Source: Xenopus tropicalis (Eukaryota > Chordata > Amphibia > Anura > Pipidae). Taken from it: a stretch of 64,000 nucleotides of DNA. The position numbers and the translations under genes were made by a program. The stretch lies in assembly GCF_000004195.4 (NCBI RefSeq), contig NC_030681.2, positions 20,600,482-20,664,481 of the forward strand, in the 5' to 3' direction. Position 1 is the first letter of the stretch, and each line of letters opens with the position of its first letter. Positions 53,601 to 63,532 of the stretch are shown piece by piece. The notes beneath the pieces were generated by a model, which worked only from the letters and a program-made list of their open reading frames with translations, was not told the origin of the DNA and did not search any database.

Positions 53601-54297
53601 CCTGACCTAAAAAGGCCTGCTGGGTATAAAAACAGGGAAGCAATAATGAGAGTTGACAAGTCTGAATGCTGGAATAACCTGCAGGGCACCAAAATGTCAT
53701 AACACATTTGAGCAAAGAAGCCTCCATGCAAGAGAGAGAATCTCAGAGGCAGAGTGTTTGACTGCTCTTTTCCTTATGTCACACCAAAAAAGTGTGTGTA
53801 TCTTCAAGCACTGCAGAAGGGCTGCCATGTCCTCTCCTAGTAGTACAGAGTAAACAAATATTGTGTCATTCAGACTATGTGTGCCAATGCTCCTGGTGCT
53901 TTGCAATAAGAAGCAGAAGACCTTTGGTGCCTCCTCCTCACAAACCAGCCATCTGCTTTCCACAAGGCAAGGCTTCTCCTCTGAAATTTAGGTATGGAGC
54001 TAACATAACTTCAGTTATAAGGCTAATGTCACATGCTAGCAGAGAAACATATTAAAATGTACCACTGCCCACAGCCATTTAAATAAATTGCCTGCCACTA
54101 CAAGTGCATTGTTAAGCTGGGTTGAAAAAAGACCAAAGTCTGCCAAGTTTTACCCCTCCAAATGAACCCCAATGCATATATATAAAAACGCACACTTATA
54201 CAGAGCCATCTATACACTTACATATATGATCTATATATACTGATCCCCTCACTAAATTTGCTCAAGGAATCATCCAAACTAAAAGGCATCAATAAAA

Positions 54298-54560
54298 TCT
54301 GCCAATTCTGCCCTCCCTCTATTTCCCCAATGTCCCTTTTGACTACTGGAGGCCAAACAGCGCTGTATCTTCCATATGGGGCCTTACCAGAGCTTTATCA
54401 AGTGGAAGAATTATCCTCTTCCTATGAATCTATACTTCTTTTAAAATCTGATACATTGCTGGCCCTTCTGCTGCTGACTGGCATGGCTTGCTACAGTATA
54501 AGAATTCTCAATGAACAAAATATTAAGATATTTTCATCTTTGCTTAACATTGCAGATTGC
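54298..54560. repeat. Frog interspersed repeat (GGGGCCTTACCAGAGC family)
   Basis: It matches 47,616-47,720 over CCTCTATTTCCCCAATGTCC to CAAGTGGAAGAAT and continues to GCTGCTGACTGGCATGG. Unclassified. Confidence 0.5.
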
Positions 54561-54852
54561 TTTTTTTAATAGCTATATGGGCATTTTTCCAGTTCACAGC
54601 AATGTTTCTCTTTCAGTGCAAAACAGTCTGCTATGGTTTAACGTATTTATGGTGTCATACTGCTTCTCATAGCAAAGGCCTGCATTGGGCCAGGCTGGGA
54701 CACCACCAGGGGTAACAACTTTACAGTCAGTTGCAGGATAGTGTCAATTACAACAACAAAGCAGTAGTGTATTCAGTAACAAGACCAGTTGAAGCTGATT
54801 CAACAAGAGCAAGTATGATATGAATGCATTTATATGGTTCATTTTATACAAC

Positions 54853-54924
54853 AGCAATCATTAGGATTTGAACCAGTGACTTCTTGGTCCGCGGTTAAAT
54901 GTTCTACCACTGAGCTATACACCT
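54853..54924 (-). pseudogene. tRNA-Cys-derived pseudogene with altered anticodon loop
   Basis: It aligns over 72 nt with the intact copies, but the acceptor stem is lost (3' side reads tgattgc-like sequence) and the anticodon loop is CCGCGGA, without the invariant T33. The B box core TTCAAATCC survives. It forms a pair with the next pseudogene 133 bp away. Confidence 0.75.
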
Positions 54925-54985
54925 TTCAGCAAAAAAAATTCTTTTATATGCAACAGGAGCATTTATATGGTTCTTTTAATACAAC

Positions 54986-55057
54986 AGCAAGCATTTGGAT
55001 TTGAACCAGTGACTTCTTGGCCCGCGGTTAAATGTTCTACCACTGAGTTACACACCT
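54986..55057 (-). pseudogene. tRNA-Cys-derived pseudogene, tandem partner
   Basis: It shares the altered CCGCGG anticodon loop, a decayed acceptor stem and flanks (ACAACAGCAA and TTTATATGGTTC) with the copy at 54,853. The pair therefore arose by a 133-bp tandem duplication after the original copy had decayed. Confidence 0.75.
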
Positions 55058-55252
55058 TTCAGCGCAAGTTTCCCAAGTTACCAATTTAACACAAGGAATA
55101 GTAACACTATCAGGAAACTTTCAGTGGTGGGATGCCAATAAAAAGAGGGGAGTACTGCCAGTGATTGCAGGAGGGTTGAGGGTGATTGTACATGCGCAAG
55201 TTTGATATGGATTTTTTTTCTCTACACAAGTAGATTTAAGGTTGATTTGAAA

Positions 55253-55324
55253 AGGGGGCAGCTGGATTTGAACAAGGGACCTCTTGATCTGCAGTCAAAT
55301 GCTCTACCACTGAGCTATAGCCCC
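55253..55324 (-). pseudogene. tRNA-Cys (GCA), probably inactive copy
   Basis: The anticodon arm is intact, but the 5' end GGGGCTA leaves a C-C mismatch in the acceptor stem, and the T stem (CCTTG with CCAGC) does not pair properly. It could be called a low-scoring tRNA gene by a scanner. Confidence 0.65.
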
Positions 55325-55334
55325 ATATACAGCT

Positions 55335-55450
55335 AAACCTCCCTCTGGATCAACTAGCAGTTAGGCAGGTTATAAATACTCATTAAGGTTTAACTTGATG
55401 GACGTGTGTCTTTTTTCAATCTAAATTGCTATGTTAATATGTTACTATGG
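55335..55450 (+). mobile_element. CR1 LINE 3' tail fragment
   Basis: CTCTGGATCAACTAGCAGTT, AGGCAGGTTATA and CTTGATGGACGTGTGTC match the standard 3' end of frog CR1 elements. The same tail follows the tRNA genes at 57,441, 60,756 and 63,533. Confidence 0.75.
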
Positions 55451-55456
55451 ATGTTC

Positions 55457-55850
55457 CACTGAGATGCTGGGTTCCACTGATGAGCTAAGGCCCCACTGCA
55501 CCTCCTCTTGAGTTCATAGTCAATTGCCTCTTAATTAACATTAACCCCTTGCTGGACTAATTCAGGCTGATTCAACAAGAGCAATGGTGCCCTCCTTACT
55601 ATGCAAGCAATATGCAAACAATAGACATCAACTAGAGATTGGTGTAGAGCAGCTTATGACCCTCTTCAATTCTTCAATAAGCATTTTTGCATTAAATAAC
55701 AAATGGTTTGGGCAGGAAGGGGAGGGGTGCCAGTTGTATAACTGAGCCTGTCCTGGTTTCCATGTATCAGCAGAGATTCATCCTTTTGTTCTCAATGCTC
55801 CAATGCAGGAAAGGAAATTAATGGAAAGTATGATATTGACTTGTTCTTTT
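55457..55850. repeat. Duplicated segment between tRNA genes, copy 1
   Basis: The stretch from TGAGATGCTGGGTTCCACTG through ACTATGCAAGCAATATGC to GAAAGTATGATATTGACTTG recurs at 59,790, 61,040, 62,490 and, cut by the window end, 63,850. It links two tRNA genes in each unit. Confidence 0.85.
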
Positions 55851-55887
55851 TTTTGCTAAACACGAATGATTTAATATAAAGCTGAGA

Positions 55888-55959
55888 AGGGGGCACCCGG
55901 ATTTGAACCAGGGACCTCTTGATCTGCAGTCAAATGCTCTACCACTGAGCTATACCCCC
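55888..55959 (-). tRNA. tRNA-Cys (GCA)
   Basis: Canonical 72-nt copy, identical to the one at 53,305 across the whole gene and across the first 20 nt of the 3' flank. It follows the duplicated ACTATGCAAGCAATATGC segment on its left. Confidence 0.94.
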
Positions 55960-56786
55960 ACATACAATTAAGGTTACTAGTTAATTAACATAGGTTTGGT
56001 GTAACTAACTTTGGGAAGGCTTTGTTTATCTTACAGTACTTACTTATGACTCTGAATGTGAGTCTCCATTTTCTATCCTATGTGGCAGTTTGGATGTCTA
56101 GGAGATCAAGCACCCCCACATCATATCCAAGGGACTGTGCAGTTGGGCACTTTGCTTGCAACATTTGATACTGCAGATATACCTGTTATAAATACCTGGA
56201 ATAAAAATATTCTGCCCACCCTGGGAGGGAGTAAGGCAAGAACGAGGCAATGACGCTGATTGTTGGACATAGTTCCATATAATATAATAGTACAGGTGTC
56301 ACTACATGGACCAATTCAGGCTGATTCTATAAGAGCAATGGTGCCCTGATCATTGCGCAAACAATAGGAATCAGCGGGAGAATGCCATAGAGCAGCTTAT
56401 GCCCCTTAGCAAACACTTCAGTGAGAACTTTTTCTGTAAGTTATACTGATTTTGAACCAAAATTTCCTCAGCCCGGGGTGAGGCACCCATTTTATTTTTA
56501 AGCTTGTCCTGTCCCAGCTTCCATGTAGCACGGGGGGATTTACTCTTTTGTGCTTAGTGCCATGCTTCAGTGCAGGAAATAAAGTAAATGGAAAGTATAA
56601 TATGGGTAAGTTCTTTTTTCCCAAACACAATATGGTGCTCCATCATTAGATCAGATTACAGTCATTAAATTATGTCAAACCTCTGAAATCCAACCAATCA
56701 CAGAAGAAGAACCTGGTGGCAAAGTAAAATGTGATGTGTCAGAATATCGGTGTGGCGTACTGCTGGTGATTCAAGGACAGAGTTAA

Positions 56787-57004
56787 GGTGGCCATACATG
56801 TTAAGATCTGATCGCTTGGCAAGGTCCCCAAGCGACTGGATCTTCTCCCGATATCCCACTTACGGGTGAGCGATAACAGGCGAATTTGAACAGCGGTAAT
56901 AGGCGCAGTTGGTCCACAATCTGACTACATTTTTTAACCTGCCCGATCAATATCTGTCCAATGTGAGTCGAGCAGGCACGTCGTTGGTGCCGTGTATGGT
57001 CGAC
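56787..57004. mobile_element. Miniature element, GGTGGCCATACA family, TAA target duplication
   Basis: TAA on both sides; ends GGTGGCCATACATG and CCGTGTATGGTCGAC; internal CGCTTGG/CCAAGCG palindrome as in the copy at 12,113. Confidence 0.65.
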
Positions 57005-57122
57005 TAAAGGCAGGAAGTCAAGAGGCAACAACTTGCATGAGATGGGTTTCCCTATCAGGGCAACTCTACACAAGAAAGCACAACATTGATTTTTACACAC
57101 ACTAGTTTCCTAGTACACCATG

Positions 57123-57194
57123 AGGGGACACTTGGATTTGAGCCAAAGGCCTCATGAGCTGCAGTCAAATGCTCTACCATTGAGCTATACCCCC
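57123..57194 (-). pseudogene. tRNA-Cys-like pseudogene
   Basis: It keeps GGGGGTA and the GCA anticodon, but the anticodon stem (TTTGA against TCATG) has a mismatch and the B box reads GGCTCAAATCC with a weakened T stem. It stands in the same place of the duplicated unit as the deleted pseudogenes at 60,444 and 63,219, and looks like their less degraded relative. Confidence 0.7.
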
Positions 57195-57204
57195 AAACGG
57201 TGTC

Positions 57205-57421
57205 ATGTGATTTCCTTACTTGGTGGCAAGATTTGATTGAATAAAACCAAGATTCACTACCAAATAAAGCCCCTGTAAGCTGATAGTGTGCATAGAGGCC
57301 CCTAATAGCCCATCGCAGCCCTTATTTGGCTCCTCCATGAACTTTTATGGTGCTTGTGTTGCTCTCCAAGTCTTTTTACATTTGACTGTGGCTCACGACT
57401 AAGAAAGGTTGGGGATCCCTG
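57205..57421. mobile_element. hAT fragment adjoining tRNA-Cys
   Basis: Reverse-oriented, right-end part of the 1,577 family: GTAAGCTGATAGTGTGCATA, CTCCATGAACTTTTATGG and the end GTTGGGGATCCCTG. It abuts the flank of the tRNA gene at 57,441. Confidence 0.8.
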
Positions 57422-57440
57422 ATTTAATATAAAGCTGAGA

Positions 57441-57512
57441 AGGGGGCACCCGGATTTGAACCAGGGACCTCTTGATCTGCAGTCAAATGCTCTACCACTG
57501 AGCTATACCCCC
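57441..57512 (-). tRNA. tRNA-Cys (GCA)
   Basis: Canonical copy. On the left it abuts a hAT fragment (junction GGGGATCCCTG then ATTTAATATAAAGC), the same junction as at the copies at 60,756 and 63,533. Confidence 0.94.
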
Positions 57513-57554
57513 ACACACAGACAAACTTAGGAAGGTGATTGTACAGTTTTATTT

Positions 57555-57640
57555 TTTAGATACAAGGTGATCCAGGGACTGGTCCGATTGCCATCTTGGA
57601 GTCAGGAAGGAATTTTTCCCCCTTATTGATATTGATTTGC
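57555..57640 (+). mobile_element. CR1 LINE 3' tail fragment, truncated
   Basis: GATCCAGGGACTGGTCCGAT, TGCCATCTTGGAGTCAGGAA, GGAATTTTTCCCCC. The tail stops early here, then passes to the flank of the next tRNA. Confidence 0.75.
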
Positions 57641-57688
57641 TCTTTTTTTTGCTAAAGACAAATGTATTGATTTAATATAAAGCTTAGA

Positions 57689-57760
57689 AGGGGGCACCCG
57701 GATTCAGACCAGGGACCTCTTGATCTGCAGTCAAATGCTCTACCCCTGAGCTATACCCCC
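57689..57760 (-). tRNA. tRNA-Cys (GCA) with mutated B box
   Basis: All stems pair and the anticodon is GCA, but the T loop reads GGTCTGAATCC where other copies have GGTTCAAATCC. The T54-T55-C56 triplet is broken, which should weaken TFIIIC binding and the tertiary fold. It is likely a recent pseudogene. Confidence 0.65.
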
Positions 57761-58039
57761 ACTTACATGCCAAGTCACTAGTTAATTAACATAGGTGTCG
57801 TGTAAACTAACATTGGGAAGGCTTTGCTTATCTTACAGTACTTACTTATGACTCTGAATGTGAGTTATTCTTACAGTTTATTTATTTATTTCCCCATTCA
57901 GTTTGTATTGCCAACAGTGGGATGTAGGGGCTACAATATTAGCCCAATCATACAACCAGCAATCCATTCCCAGGGCTTTTATCTAGCCTATACTGGCAGA
58001 TACCATATATCTATGCCAGCATATATAGGCTTAATTCTA

Positions 58040-58220
58040 TTTGAAAATCTGAGTGCTTACAGGGGCTTTATTTGGTAGGAAATCTTGTTTTTATTCAACC
58101 AAAACTTGCCCCAAAGTTAGGAATTCAAAAATAACTCCCTGGTTTGGGGGCACTGAGAGCAACATCCAAGGGGTTGGGGAGCGACAAGTTTTCCCCCGAG
58201 CCACTGGTTGGGGATCAGTG
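58040..58220. mobile_element. hAT fragment (1,577 family)
   Basis: ACAGGGGCTTTATTTGGTAG through to GGTTGGGGATCAGTG, the right half of the element. It ends directly before the 8-bp duplication of the next hAT insertion. Confidence 0.75.
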
Positions 58221-58311
58221 GTCTAGAACAGTGCTGTCCAACTGGTGGACCGCAACCCCCCTCTGTGTGGCTGCTTTGATGGCTTACCTTTGTGTAAGCT
58301 TTAAATGGTAT

Positions 58312-58432
58312 GTCTATGAAGATTTTCATTCATCCAGGTCATGGTATATCTAGTATAAATAAATTTAAAGCAACTGGACTTGTTAAGTATTTACTTAACA
58401 AGTCCAGTTGCTTTAAATTTATTTATACTAGA
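58312..58432. mobile_element. Nested 121-bp insertion with 12-bp target duplication and hairpin
   Basis: TTTAAATGGTAT occurs on both sides (58300-58311 and 58433-58444), while the sister hAT at 51,253 has it once. The insert contains GATTTTCATTCATCCAGG and a hairpin with arms CTAGTATAAATAAATTTAAA... A duplication of this length suits retroposition. Confidence 0.8.
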
Positions 58433-58779
58433 TTTAAATGGTATCAGTACTGACTCCCTGCATGGTTAACACCTCAGATTCAGGCTGTAATCCCCCTGTA
58501 TTGTTTAAAAATGTAATCCCCTGTGTTGTTCACACCTTTTAATCCCTGCATGATTCTACCCCTGCAGTGTTCACACCTCAGGCTCAGGCTGCAATCACCC
58601 ACATTGTTCCCCTGTTCACACCTCAGACTGTAGGAGCAGTAGAGACCCACAAATAAACCCTACACATTATAAAAAGAATATATACTGTGGTTGTACTGCA
58701 ATTAAAAACTTTTTTAATATATAGTTATTGTGCAGACTGAGCAGTGCCAGCATTGTGTCACTGTAGGCTGCCTGTGTGT

Positions 58780-59570
58780 GCCATACTCTGCCTGCCCTAT
58801 GCTGCCTGTGTGTGCCATTCACACAGGCAGCATAGGACAGGCAGAGTATGGCACACACAGGCAGGGTAGGGCAGGCAGAGTATGGCACACACAGGAAGGG
58901 TAGGGAAGGCAGAGTATAGCACACACAGGCAGGGTAGGGCAGCAAAGTATGGCAAACACAGGCAGGGTAGGGAAGGCAGAGTATGGCACACACAGGAAGG
59001 GTAGGGCAGGCAGAGTATGGCACACACAGGCAGGGTAGGGCAGGCAGAGTATGGCACACAAAGGCATGGTAAGGCAGGCAGAGTATGGCAAACACAGGCA
59101 GCCTAGGGCAGGCAGAGTATGGCAAACGCAGGCAGGGTAGGGAAGGCAGAGTATGGCACACACACACAGGCAGGGTAGGGCAGGCAGAGTATGGAAAACA
59201 CAGGCAGGGTAGGGAAGGCAGAGTATGTCAAACACAGGCAGCATAGGGCAGGCAGAGTATGGCAAACGCAGGCAGGGTAGGGAAGGCAGAGTATGGCACA
59301 CATAGGCAGGGTAGGGCAGGCAGAGTATGGAAAACACAGGCAGGGTAGGGAAGGCAGAGTATGTCAAACACAGGCAGCATAGGGCAGGCAGAGTATGGCA
59401 AACACAGGCAGGGTAGGGAAGGCAGAGTATGGCACACACAGGCAGGGTAGGGCAGGTAGAGTATGGAAAACACAGGCAGGGTAGGGAAGGCAGAGTATGG
59501 CAAACACAGGCAGGGAAGAGAAGGCAGAGTATGGCAAACATAGGCAGGGTAGGAAAGGCAGATTATGGCA
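58780..59570. repeat. 34-bp minisatellite, about 23 copies
   Basis: Units GAGTATGGCACACACAGGCA, GGGTAGGGCAGGCA with variants ATGGAAAACAC, ATGTCAAACAC and GGCAGCATAGG. A block with AAAACAC, TCAAACAC and CAAACGC variants is repeated around 59,190 and 59,330. Confidence 0.95.
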
Positions 59571-59789
59571 GGTTTTTGCTGTACTACCATCATTAATATG
59601 GCTATGGTCATGCAATAACATGGGTGTGGTTTCAAGTGGGTGTGGTTTAAAAAGGGAAGTGGTGAAAACTAGCTTCCATTATCGGCCCTCCACCACGGAG
59701 GCCGGAAAAATTCCGGCCCTCAGTACCACAGAAGTTGGACAGCACTGGTCTAGAAGATCAAGCACCGCCACATCATTTCCACATCATTC

Positions 59790-60085
59790 AATAAACATTA
59801 ACCCCTTGCTAGGCTCAACAAGAGCAACAGTGCTCTCCTTACTATGCAAGCAATATGCTAACATATCAACTAGAGATTGGTGTAGAGCAGCTTATGACCC
59901 TATTCAATTCTTCAATAAGCATTTTTGCATTAAATAATGGTTTGGGCAGGGAAGGGCAGGGGTGCCAGTTGTATAACTGAGCTTGTCCTGGTTTCCATGT
60001 TTCAGCAGAGATTCATCCTTTTGTTCTCAATGCTCCAATGCAGGAATGGAAATTAATGGAAAGTATGATATTGACTTGGTCATCT
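59790..60085. repeat. Duplicated segment, copy 2
   Basis: ACTATGCAAGCAATATGCTA to GAAAGTATGATATTGACTTG; starts inside the segment compared with copy 1. Confidence 0.8.
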
Positions 60086-60443
60086 TTTTGCAGGGGCTAC
60101 AATATTAGCCCAATCATACAACCAGCAATCCATCCCCAGGGCTTCCATCTAGCCTATACTGGCAGATACCATATATCTATGCCAGCATATATAGGCTCAA
60201 TTCTATTTGAAAATCTGAGTTCTTACAGGGGCTTTACTTTATTCAACCAAAACTTGCCAACAAGTCAGGAATTTAAAAATAATGTGTCATAATATCAGTG
60301 TGGCGTACTGCTGGCGATTCCAGGACTGAGTAAGGCAGGAAATCAAGAGGCAACTGCTTGCATGATATGGTTTTTACTATCAGGACAACTCTACACAAGC
60401 AAGGCATAGATTTTTACATACACCAGCATCCTAGTAGACCAGG

Positions 60444-60507
60444 AGAGGGCACCTGGATTTGAACCAAGGATCTCATGATCTGCAGTCAGCCATTGAGCTA
60501 TACCCCC
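60444..60507 (-). pseudogene. tRNA-Cys pseudogene with D-arm deletion (64 nt)
   Basis: Compared with intact copies, eight bases are missing between the D arm and anticodon arm (TCAGCCATTGAGC on the plus strand). The same deletion occurs at 63,219, showing that both come from one duplicated parent. Confidence 0.85.
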
Positions 60508-60520
60508 ACATAGTAACATG

Positions 60521-60736
60521 TGGTTTCCTGACTTGGGGGCAAGTTTTGGTAAAAAAAAAACTAAGATTTACTACCAAATAAAGCCCCCTGTAAGCTGATA
60601 GTGTGCATAGAGGCCCCTAATAGCCAATCTTAGCCCTTATTTGGCTCCTCCATGAACTTTTATGGTGCTTGTGTTGCTCTCCAAGTCTTTTTACATTTGA
60701 CTGTGGCTCACGAGAAAGAAAGGTTGGGGATCCCTG
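60521..60736. mobile_element. hAT fragment adjoining tRNA-Cys, duplicate
   Basis: Same as at 57,205, ending GGTTGGGGATCCCTG and followed by ATTTAATATAAGGCTGAGAA before the tRNA at 60,756. Confidence 0.8.
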
Positions 60737-60755
60737 ATTTAATATAAGGCTGAGA

Positions 60756-60827
60756 AGGGGGCACCCGGATTTGAACCAGGGACCTCTTGATCTGCAGTCA
60801 AATGCTCTACCCCTGAGCTATACCCCC
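60756..60827 (-). tRNA. tRNA-Cys (GCA)
   Basis: Full-length, all stems pair; D loop is the AGGGG variant also seen at 49,843 and 57,689. It lies between a hAT fragment and a CR1 3' tail in the duplicated unit. Confidence 0.93.
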
Positions 60828-60879
60828 ACACACAAATAAACTTAGGAAGGTGACTGTACAGTTTTGTTTTTCTGTTACA

Positions 60880-61035
60880 AGTTGATCACGGGACGGGTCC
60901 GATTGCCATCTTGGAGTTTGCCTTCCTCTCAATCAGCTAGGTGTTAGGCAGGTTATATATAGGCATTATGGTTGAACGTGATGGACGTGTCTTTTTTCAA
61001 TCTAAATTGCTATGTTAATATGTTACTATGGATGT
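60880..61035 (+). mobile_element. CR1 LINE 3' tail fragment
   Basis: GGGTCCGATTGCCATCTTGG, TTAGGCAGGTTATATATAGG, GATGGACGTGTC and CTATGTTAATATGTTACTATGG. It follows the tRNA at 60,756. Confidence 0.75.
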
Positions 61036-61039
61036 TCCA

Positions 61040-61440
61040 CTGGGATGCTGGGTTCCACTGATGAGCTAAACCCCACTGCACCTCCTCTTGGCTTCATAGT
61101 CAATTGCCTCTTAATTAGCATTAACCCCTTGCTGGACTGATTCAGGCTGATTGAACAAGAGCAATGGCGCCCTCCTTACTATGCAAGCAATATGCACACA
61201 ATAGACATCAACTAGAGATTGGTGTAGAGCAGCTTATGACCCTATTCAATTCTTCAATAAGCATTTTTGCATTAAATAACAAATGGTTTGGGCAGGGAAG
61301 GGGAGGGGTGCCAGTTGTATAACTGAGCTTGTCCTGGTTTCCATGTATCAGCAGAGATTCATCCTTTTGTTCTCAATGCTCCAATGCAGGAATGGAAATG
61401 AATGGAAAGTATGATATTGACTTGCTCTTTTTTTTGCTAA
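61040..61440. repeat. Duplicated segment, copy 3
   Basis: GGATGCTGGGTTCCACTGAT to GTATGATATTGACTTGC, then a T-rich stretch and the tRNA at 61,474, as in copy 1. Confidence 0.85.
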
Positions 61441-61473
61441 ACACAAACGTATTGATTTAATATAAATCCAAGA

Positions 61474-61545
61474 AGGGGGCACCCGGATTTGAACCAGGGA
61501 CCTCTTGATCTGCAGTCAAATGCTCTACCACTGAGCTATACCCCC
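61474..61545 (-). tRNA. tRNA-Cys (GCA)
   Basis: Canonical copy identical in the gene body to the one at 53,305. The 3' flank differs slightly (CTTCTTGGATTTATATTAAA) and again contains no T4 run. Confidence 0.94.
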
Positions 61546-62014
61546 ATATACATAGCAAGTTGCTAGTTAATTAACATAGGTGTGATGTAAACTCTTCATG
61601 TGAGTTATTCTTACAGTTTATTTATTTCTTTCCCCATTCAGTTTGTATTGCCAACAGTGGGATGCAGGGGCTACAATATTAGGTCAGTCTAATAACCAGC
61701 AATCCATCCCCAGGGCTTCCATATAGCCTATACTGGCAGATAACATAAGTCTATGACAGCATATATAGGCTCAATTCTATTTGAAAATCTGAGTATGAAG
61801 TGACTCTTCTTTCATCACAGGGGATGCTGGGGGGTTAATAGAAATTGGCAAAGATTTCTGACACCCAAGAGCCCCTTACCTTCCAAAAGCAGTTTTCCTG
61901 TGGGCTGGAGAAGAATTCAGCATTATAGAGAGAAAAAAAAATTTAAAAAAAGCTTGCAATGCTAAATGTGCTCTCGCGCCACCTAGTTGTAGACATGAGA
62001 ATAGCAGCCAAGCA

Positions 62015-62301
62015 GGAGAAACCCTGTTTTTCTATTATGCGACTTGTGTCCTATTGAAAATATATTGAGCATGAGAAACAATAGCTTAGCTGAAAGCAGT
62101 TCTAATGTGTAGTGATGGCTGAAAGCTCAGACTCAGGCACAATGCACTGAGATGGCACCTACACACCAATATTACAGCTAAACAATACATTTGTTGGTTC
62201 AAGAATACAACTTTAAATGGCAGAGTGTATTATTTGCTATGTAAATAGTGTAATTTTGAAATTAAAGTATACCATAAAAATCACAACAGTATCCCTTTAA
62301 T
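62015..62301. repeat. Interspersed repeat, second copy of the 48,930 family
   Basis: CCCTGTTTTTCTATTATGCG, GCTGAAAGCAGTTCTAATGT and CACACCAATATTACAGC parallel the 48,930 copy. Confidence 0.55.
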
Positions 62302-62345
62302 ATAATATTTTGTCGGGAAAACACCACACGTTTTTTGGTATAACA

Positions 62346-62417
62346 AGGGAGCACCCAGATTTGAACTAGGAACCTCTTCATCTGCAGTCATATGCTCTAC
62401 CCCTGAGCTATACCCCC
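62346..62417 (-). pseudogene. tRNA-Cys (GCA) degraded copy
   Basis: The anticodon GCA is kept, but there are mismatches in the acceptor stem (3' side CTCCC for CCCCC), in the anticodon stem (ATGA with TGAAG) and in the T stem. It is likely inactive. Confidence 0.7.
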
Positions 62418-62489
62418 ACATTCTGGTCAAATAAAAACAAGATTTCCTACCAAATAAAACCTCCTGTAAGCCGATAGTGTGCATAGAGG

Positions 62490-62810
62490 CTGCCTAATTA
62501 GCATTAACCCCTTGCTGGACTAATTCAGACTGATTCAACAAGAGCAATGGCGCCCTCCTTACTATGCAAGCAATATGCACACAATAGACATCAACTAGAG
62601 ATTGGTGTAGAGCAGCTTATGACCCTATTCAATTCTTCAATAAGCATTTTTGCATTAAATAACAAATGGTTTGGGCAGGGAAGGGGAGGGGTGCCAGTTG
62701 TATAACTGAGCTTGTCCTGGTTTCCATGTATCAGCAGAGATTCATCCTTTTGTTCTCAATGCTCCAATGCAGGAATGGAAATTAATGGAAAGTATGATAT
62801 TGAAAGTATT
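62490..62810. repeat. Duplicated segment, copy 4
   Basis: GCCTAATTAGCATTAACCCC to GGAAAGTATGATATTGAAAG. No tRNA follows it at once; it passes to sequence seen near 56,500. Confidence 0.8.
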
Positions 62811-63218
62811 GATATTCTTGAGCTTGTCCTGTCCCAGCTTCCATGTAACAGGGAGGGGATTTACTCGTTTGTGCTTATTGCCATGCTTCAGTGCAGGAAA
62901 TAAAGTAAATGGAAAGTATAATATGGGTAAGCTCTTTTTTCCAAACACAATAAGGTGCTCCATCATTAGATCAGATTACAGTCATAAAGTTATATGTCTA
63001 ACCTTATGGGATCCAACAGATCACAGAAGAAGAACCTGGCGGCAAAGTCGAATGTAATGTGTCATAAAATCAGTGTGGCGTACTGCTGGCGATTCCAAGA
63101 TAGAATAAGGCAGGAAATCAAGAGGCAACCGCTTGCATGATATGGTTTTTACTATTGGGACAACTCTACACAAGCAAGGCATGGATTTTTACATACACCA
63201 GTATCCTAGTAGACAAGG

Positions 63219-63282
63219 AGAGGGCACCTGGATTTAAACCAAGGATCTCATGATCGGCAGTCAACCATTGAGCTATACCTCC
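63219..63282 (-). pseudogene. tRNA-Cys pseudogene with D-arm deletion (64 nt), duplicate
   Basis: It shares the eight-base deletion with the copy 2,775 bp to the left and has further changes: TTTAAACC in the B box and GCC in place of GCA in the anticodon loop. Confidence 0.85.
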
Positions 63283-63296
63283 ACATAGTAACATGT

Positions 63297-63513
63297 GGTT
63301 TCCTGACATGGTGGCATGTTTTTGTCAAAAAAAAAAAACAAGATTTCCTACCAAATAAAGCCCCTGTAAGCTGATAGTGTGCATAGAGGCTGCCTAATAG
63401 CCAATCTTAGCCCTTATTTGACTCCTCCATGAACTTTTATGGTGCTTGTGTTGCTCTCAAAGTCTTTATACATTTGACTGTGGCTCACGAGTAAGAAAGG
63501 TTGGGGACCCCTG
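63297..63513. mobile_element. hAT fragment adjoining tRNA-Cys, third copy
   Basis: GTAAGCTGATAGTGTGCATA to GGTTGGGGACCCCTG; placed between the deleted pseudogene and the intact tRNA as in the unit at 60,444. Confidence 0.8.
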
Positions 63514-63532
63514 GTTTAATATAATGACAAGA

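Larger units (their letters stand above)
58229..59747. mobile_element. Non-autonomous hAT element with perfect 8-bp duplication GTCTAGAA and internal 34-bp minisatellite
   Basis: Ends CAGTGCTGTCCAACTGG and AGAAGTTGGACAGCACTG; GTCTAGAA at 58221-58228 and 59748-59755. It is a second member of the family at 51,253. Its array (58,780-59,570) has the same monomer but a different variant order, and it carries a nested insertion at 58,312. Confidence 0.93.

Noticed and set aside
58667..59635. Open frames up to 240 codons with the same repetitive peptide
   Set aside because: Second hAT element with the same minisatellite; not a gene.
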